Positions 33,461 to 35,702 of a DNA stretch of 35,702 nt are shown here, piece after piece. The position numbers were made by a program, and so were the translations under genes. The notes below the pieces were generated by a model, which was not told where the DNA came from, did not search any database, and saw only the letters and a list, made by a program, of their open reading frames with translations. The stretch's first letter is position 1, and every line of letters starts with the position of its first letter. The stretch spans positions 1-35,702 of the forward strand of contig JANYBJ010000008.1 in NCBI GenBank assembly GCA_025360845.1, read 5' to 3'. The DNA is from a bacterium (lineage in GTDB: Bacteria; Verrucomicrobiota; Kiritimatiellia; RFP12; UBA1067).

Positions 33461-34135
33461 TCATTCAAGTCCAGGAACCGAGAGTGTCGGCAAATCCTTA
33501 AATGCTTTTCGCAGGAGATTGCTTTTCGGGAAAACAATCACCCAGGCCGTCAGAAAAATAATCATCATATCCGTTCGGAAAGACAGATGCCGTTGATACC
33601 ACAATTCCAGTTCGCCTTTGGCTGGCGCGATGTGTTTTGAATAAAACTCCGCCACAGGCATACCCGATTCTGAAAGCAGGCGCTCTTCATCTCTGAAGAC
33701 GATCGAACCGATGCCCGTCAGGCCCGGACGAACATTGTAGATCACCGTTTTGACGTGTTCGGGATAGGGATCGAAGGTCTTGTCAACCAGCGGACGCGGT
33801 CCGACAATGGACATGTCTCCCAGCAGGATGTTGATCAATTGCGGCAACTCGTTGATTTTGGTCATACGTAAGAAATATCCGAGCGGCAACACGCGCGGGT
33901 CACGCCGCGTCGTGTGAAGCCCGCCAGCCAGGTTCGGGCTGTTCTTCAGCATCGTGGCAAACTTCCAGATGCCGAACTTTTTGTTGTGGAAACCAATACG
34001 GTTCTGCAGATAGAACACGTAATGTTCCCCCGTCAACAGCAATCCGACACATACAGGAATCAGCAGTGGCGATAAAACCAATAACGCCAGGCCAGAGAGG
34101 ATGATGTCCATTAAACGTTTTACAGTTCGATACAT
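33461..34135 (-). CDS. Second phosphoglycosyl transferase (bacterial sugar transferase family), Asn in place of catalytic Asp
   Basis: A 224-residue monotopic sugar-phosphate transferase. The N-terminal membrane helix is at 9-34, followed by FGIWKFATML (54-63), RMTKINELPQLINILLGDMSIVGPRP (90-115) and VRPGLTGIGS. The catalytic pair normally D-E is here N95-E96 (KINELPQ). Asp is the nucleophile in characterised PglC, so an Asn raises doubt about mechanism or activity, although KINELPQ-type sequences occur in some uncharacterised homologues. AAGGC precedes the ATG. It follows the epimerase gene, with the shortened four-helix unit between them, and would load a different sugar from the PglC-like PGT. 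Confidence 0.9.
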   Translation of the reverse strand: MYRTVKRLMDIILSGLALLVLSPLLIPVCVGLLLTGEHYVFYLQNRIGFHNKKFGIWKFATMLKNSPNLAGGLHTTRRDPRVLPLGYFLRMTKINELPQLINILLGDMSIVGPRPLVDKTFDPYPEHVKTVIYNVRPGLTGIGSIVFRDEERLLSESGMPVAEFYSKHIAPAKGELELWYQRHLSFRTDMMIIFLTAWVIVFPKSNLLRKAFKDLPTLSVPGLE

Positions 34136-34160
34136 ACGTTGCCTTAATCAAGTATTTACG

Positions 34161-34296
34161 AATAGCGAGTTAAGCGCGATAGGCACGCTAAGCGCGTTAA
34201 GTGTCATGCAGAGAGGCGGAGAAACACTCATGACATCCCTCTTTTCAGGCCAACTTATCAAGCTTCCCCGGCTTAACTCGCCTATCGTGCCATCAC
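34161..34296 (-). mobile_element. Internally deleted copy of the four-helix-bundle unit (MITE-like)
   Basis: On the minus strand this segment keeps the leader TGAAAAGAGGGATGTC, start ATGAGTGTT and 3' end CTCTGCATGA of the unit at 31387-31920, but the roughly 330 bp between them are gone; the remnant reads MSVSPPLCMTLN. Plus-strand comparisons: AACACTCATGAC then CCTCTTTTCA appears in both copies (34223 and 31791 regions), and TCATGCAGAGA appears in both (34204 and 31448). It is flanked by inverted arrays, including GCGAGTTAAGC (34165-34175) against GCTTAACTCGC (34271-34281). It lies between two EPS genes in the same orientation as the complete copy. Confidence 0.75.
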
Positions 34297-35640
34297 CTAC
34301 ATCTTTTGATCCAAGCCCTTGCCGGTTTCGATATGTTCGAAATTCGGCAGATAGTCTTTCAGCACCTCGACCACATTCGCCTTCGTGACCTCCTTGGAAT
34401 CGAACAGACCTTTTAAAGCCGCGAAGATCTTGTCGATCTCTGCCAACTCCCGCCGCTTCGCGTTCTTCACCACCCCGAGGTTCACGAATTTCTCAAGATC
34501 GAGTTCTTCGCCCGGCGTGTAGAACTCCTCAAACGTCTTCTCCCCGCTCGTATCCGACTTGAAGAAAAAGACAGGCCACTTAATCAAGGATGAAGGATGA
34601 GGGATGAAGGATAAATCCTCATCACTCTCTTCTGCCCTCTGTCCTCCGACCTCTGACCTCTGACCTCTGACCTCTATCCTCTGATCCCCCACTAATGCAC
34701 TATCGCAATCACGCACTAACGCACTTCTCATCTTCTCTCTCGCCTCTTCCTCGCTCGCGCACACGTCCGGCTCCATCCCCAAAGCGTGCAACAAGTCCAC
34801 CGCGACCTGCTCGAATGGGATCATGTCCCGATCCTCATCCAGTTTCGGGAACACGATGTCGCCGCTCTCGCCCATGATCGACGCCAGCAGGCACAGCTCG
34901 CCCGACTCGACGGGCGACACAAAGAATCGCCTGATTCCGAGCGGACACGACCACGGCTGACGCTTGAACAGCCGGTCCAAAAAACCGAGCGGCAGACTGC
35001 CGTTCGAAAACGCCACGTTGGCGAACCGCGCGGTCTTGATCGGCAACCGGTCCGCATAAGCCATGATCAGCTCTTCCATCAGCTTTTTGCTCGCACCCAT
35101 GATGTTCACGGGATTGGCCGCCTTGTCGGTGGACACGCAAAAGAAATGCTCCGGCGGCGCCTCCAGCAACAGATCCAGCAACCCGCGAGCCCTCAGCACA
35201 TTGTTCTCGATCATCGCCTCAATCGAGTAAATGTCCTTCTCGCTGCGGACATGTTTATGCGCCGCGAAATTGGCCACGATGTCGAACGGGCCGTGTGCCC
35301 TAAACAGCTTTTCGAAGACTCGGTCGCCGAAATTCACCGGATAGGTGATGAAGTCTTGCGGTATCCGATATGTCCCCGCGCTACGCAGGTCGCGCACCAG
35401 TTCGGTCAATCCGTTCTCGCTGATATCGACGACACAGAGCGAGGCCACATCGAAGCGCAGCAGCGCCTTGATATAGTGCGAACCGATCGAGCCCGCCCCG
35501 CCGATCACCAGCACGCGTTTACCGTCAATCCGCGCATGCAATTCGGCAGCGTGCCGTGAGAAGTCGTCCGCAAGCAGGCTGCGCTCGCGCTTGGTCACTT
35601 TTTCACGAATAAACCGCTCTAACTCGAAATTCCAATTCAT
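34297..35640 (-). CDS. NAD-dependent nucleotide-sugar epimerase/dehydratase (CapD-like SDR) with a 50-residue repeat insertion
   Basis: A 447-residue SDR protein from the ATG at 35640, preceded by TTGGAG; a longer reading would translate the heptad array. Rossmann motif VLVIGGAGSIGSHY (43-56), NFAAHKHVRSEKD (124-135), STDKAANPVNIMGASKK (170-186) with Met181 and Lys185 in the catalytic positions, and RFANVAFSNGSLP. It resembles polysaccharide biosynthesis CapD-type 4,6-dehydratases/epimerases without the membrane domain; exact substrate unknown. Residues about 305-354 are inserted repeat peptide (SALVRDCDSALVG, EVRGQRSEVGGQRAE, SFIPHPSSL) between a predicted helix and the conserved WPVFFFKSDTSGEKTFEEFY. 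It is the first EPS gene seen in this window, and the operon may begin further right. Confidence 0.9.
   Translation of the reverse strand: MNWNFELERFIREKVTKRERSLLADDFSRHAAELHARIDGKRVLVIGGAGSIGSHYIKALLRFDVASLCVVDISENGLTELVRDLRSAGTYRIPQDFITYPVNFGDRVFEKLFRAHGPFDIVANFAAHKHVRSEKDIYSIEAMIENNVLRARGLLDLLLEAPPEHFFCVSTDKAANPVNIMGASKKLMEELIMAYADRLPIKTARFANVAFSNGSLPLGFLDRLFKRQPWSCPLGIRRFFVSPVESGELCLLASIMGESGDIVFPKLDEDRDMIPFEQVAVDLLHALGMEPDVCASEEEAREKMRSALVRDCDSALVGDQRIEVRGQRSEVGGQRAEESDEDLSFIPHPSSLIKWPVFFFKSDTSGEKTFEEFYTPGEELDLEKFVNLGVVKNAKRRELAEIDKIFAALKGLFDSKEVTKANVVEVLKDYLPNFEHIETGKGLDQKM
34581..34732 (-). repeat. Composite in-frame repeat block: GGATGAA, TGACCTC and TAACGCAC families
   Basis: Plus strand: GGATGAA-type units at 34587-34612, TGACCTC units at 34645-34680 (four nearly perfect) and TAACGCAC-type units at 34690-34727. 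The block is about 150 bp, an exact multiple of three, and has no stop on the coding strand. It encodes residues 305-354 of the epimerase. Confidence 0.92.
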
Positions 35641-35648
35641 GGTTGTCT

Positions 35649-35702
35649 CCAATAAGCAATAGGCAATGGGCAATGGGCAATGGGCAATAGGCAATGGGCA
35701 AT
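35649..35702. repeat. 7-bp tandem array (TAGGCAA/TGGGCAA) at the window edge
   Basis: At least seven heptads of the same family as 28562-28716 but in opposite orientation, directly upstream of the epimerase ribosome site and running off the window. Confidence 0.9.

Noticed and set aside
14613..35640. PEP-CTERM or VPDSG-type exosortase substrate
   Set aside because: None of the proteins encoded here ends with a sorting motif, membrane helix and basic cluster.

Overview
This is a GC-rich bacterial chromosome segment carrying a few housekeeping genes and then a 21-kb exopolysaccharide (EPS) / glycan locus. The exosortase-EpsI fusion, the large EPS operon, the short CBM48 protein, the four-helix-bundle (S23/IVP-type) gene and the many 7- and 8-bp tandem repeats suggest the PVC superphylum (Kiritimatiellota / Lentisphaerota / Verrucomicrobiota). 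That placement is inference; no rRNA or tRNA gene is visible.

Layout. Positions 1-456 (-): N-terminal part of an IS91-type transposase, cut by the window edge. 638-1639 (-): glyceraldehyde-3-phosphate dehydrogenase with a clear promoter and terminator. 1811-4171 (-): RNase R. 4221-6047 (-): secreted glycoside-hydrolase-like protein, divergent from kduI (6210-7040, +). 7133-11417 (+): a large membrane/TPR protein followed by an LpxL-type acyltransferase. 11415-11576 (-): a previously unlabelled small-RNA gene with its own sigma70 promoter and intrinsic terminator and several C-rich loops. 11816-14591 (+): CBM48 protein, pdxA and a lone trpB.

From 35640 down to 14613 every gene is on the minus strand. 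In transcription order: NAD-dependent sugar epimerase/dehydratase, phosphoglycosyl transferase (PGT), GT4 glycosyltransferase, four-helix-bundle ORF, second PGT (PglC-like), GT87 mannosyltransferase-like protein, PglD-like acetyltransferase, three polytopic GT-C-type proteins, DegT aminotransferase (PglE-like), FlaA1/CapD-like 4,6-dehydratase (PglF-like), exosortase-EpsI fusion, WecA-like transferase fused to a nucleotide-binding module, YjbQ, an ElyC/SanA-type DUF218 protein and a secreted beta-propeller. The dehydratase, aminotransferase, acetyltransferase and PglC-like PGT together would make and load an undecaprenyl-linked N,N'-diacetylbacillosamine-type sugar. The membrane GTs would extend or decorate the glycan, and the exosortase points to cell-surface protein sorting.

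The most unusual signals are three. (1) At least nine families of 7- or 8-bp tandem repeats lie between genes and also in-frame inside conserved enzymes, where they add 20-50-residue loops or supply the C-terminus and stop codon. (2) The four-helix-bundle ORF is bounded by inverted repeat arrays, and an internally deleted copy of the same unit, keeping the ribosome site, start codon and 3' end, sits 2.4 kb away at 34161-34296. (3) The small RNA at 11415-11576 shows three hairpins with C-rich loops plus a fourth CCUCCC segment, an architecture suited to pairing with Shine-Dalgarno sequences.
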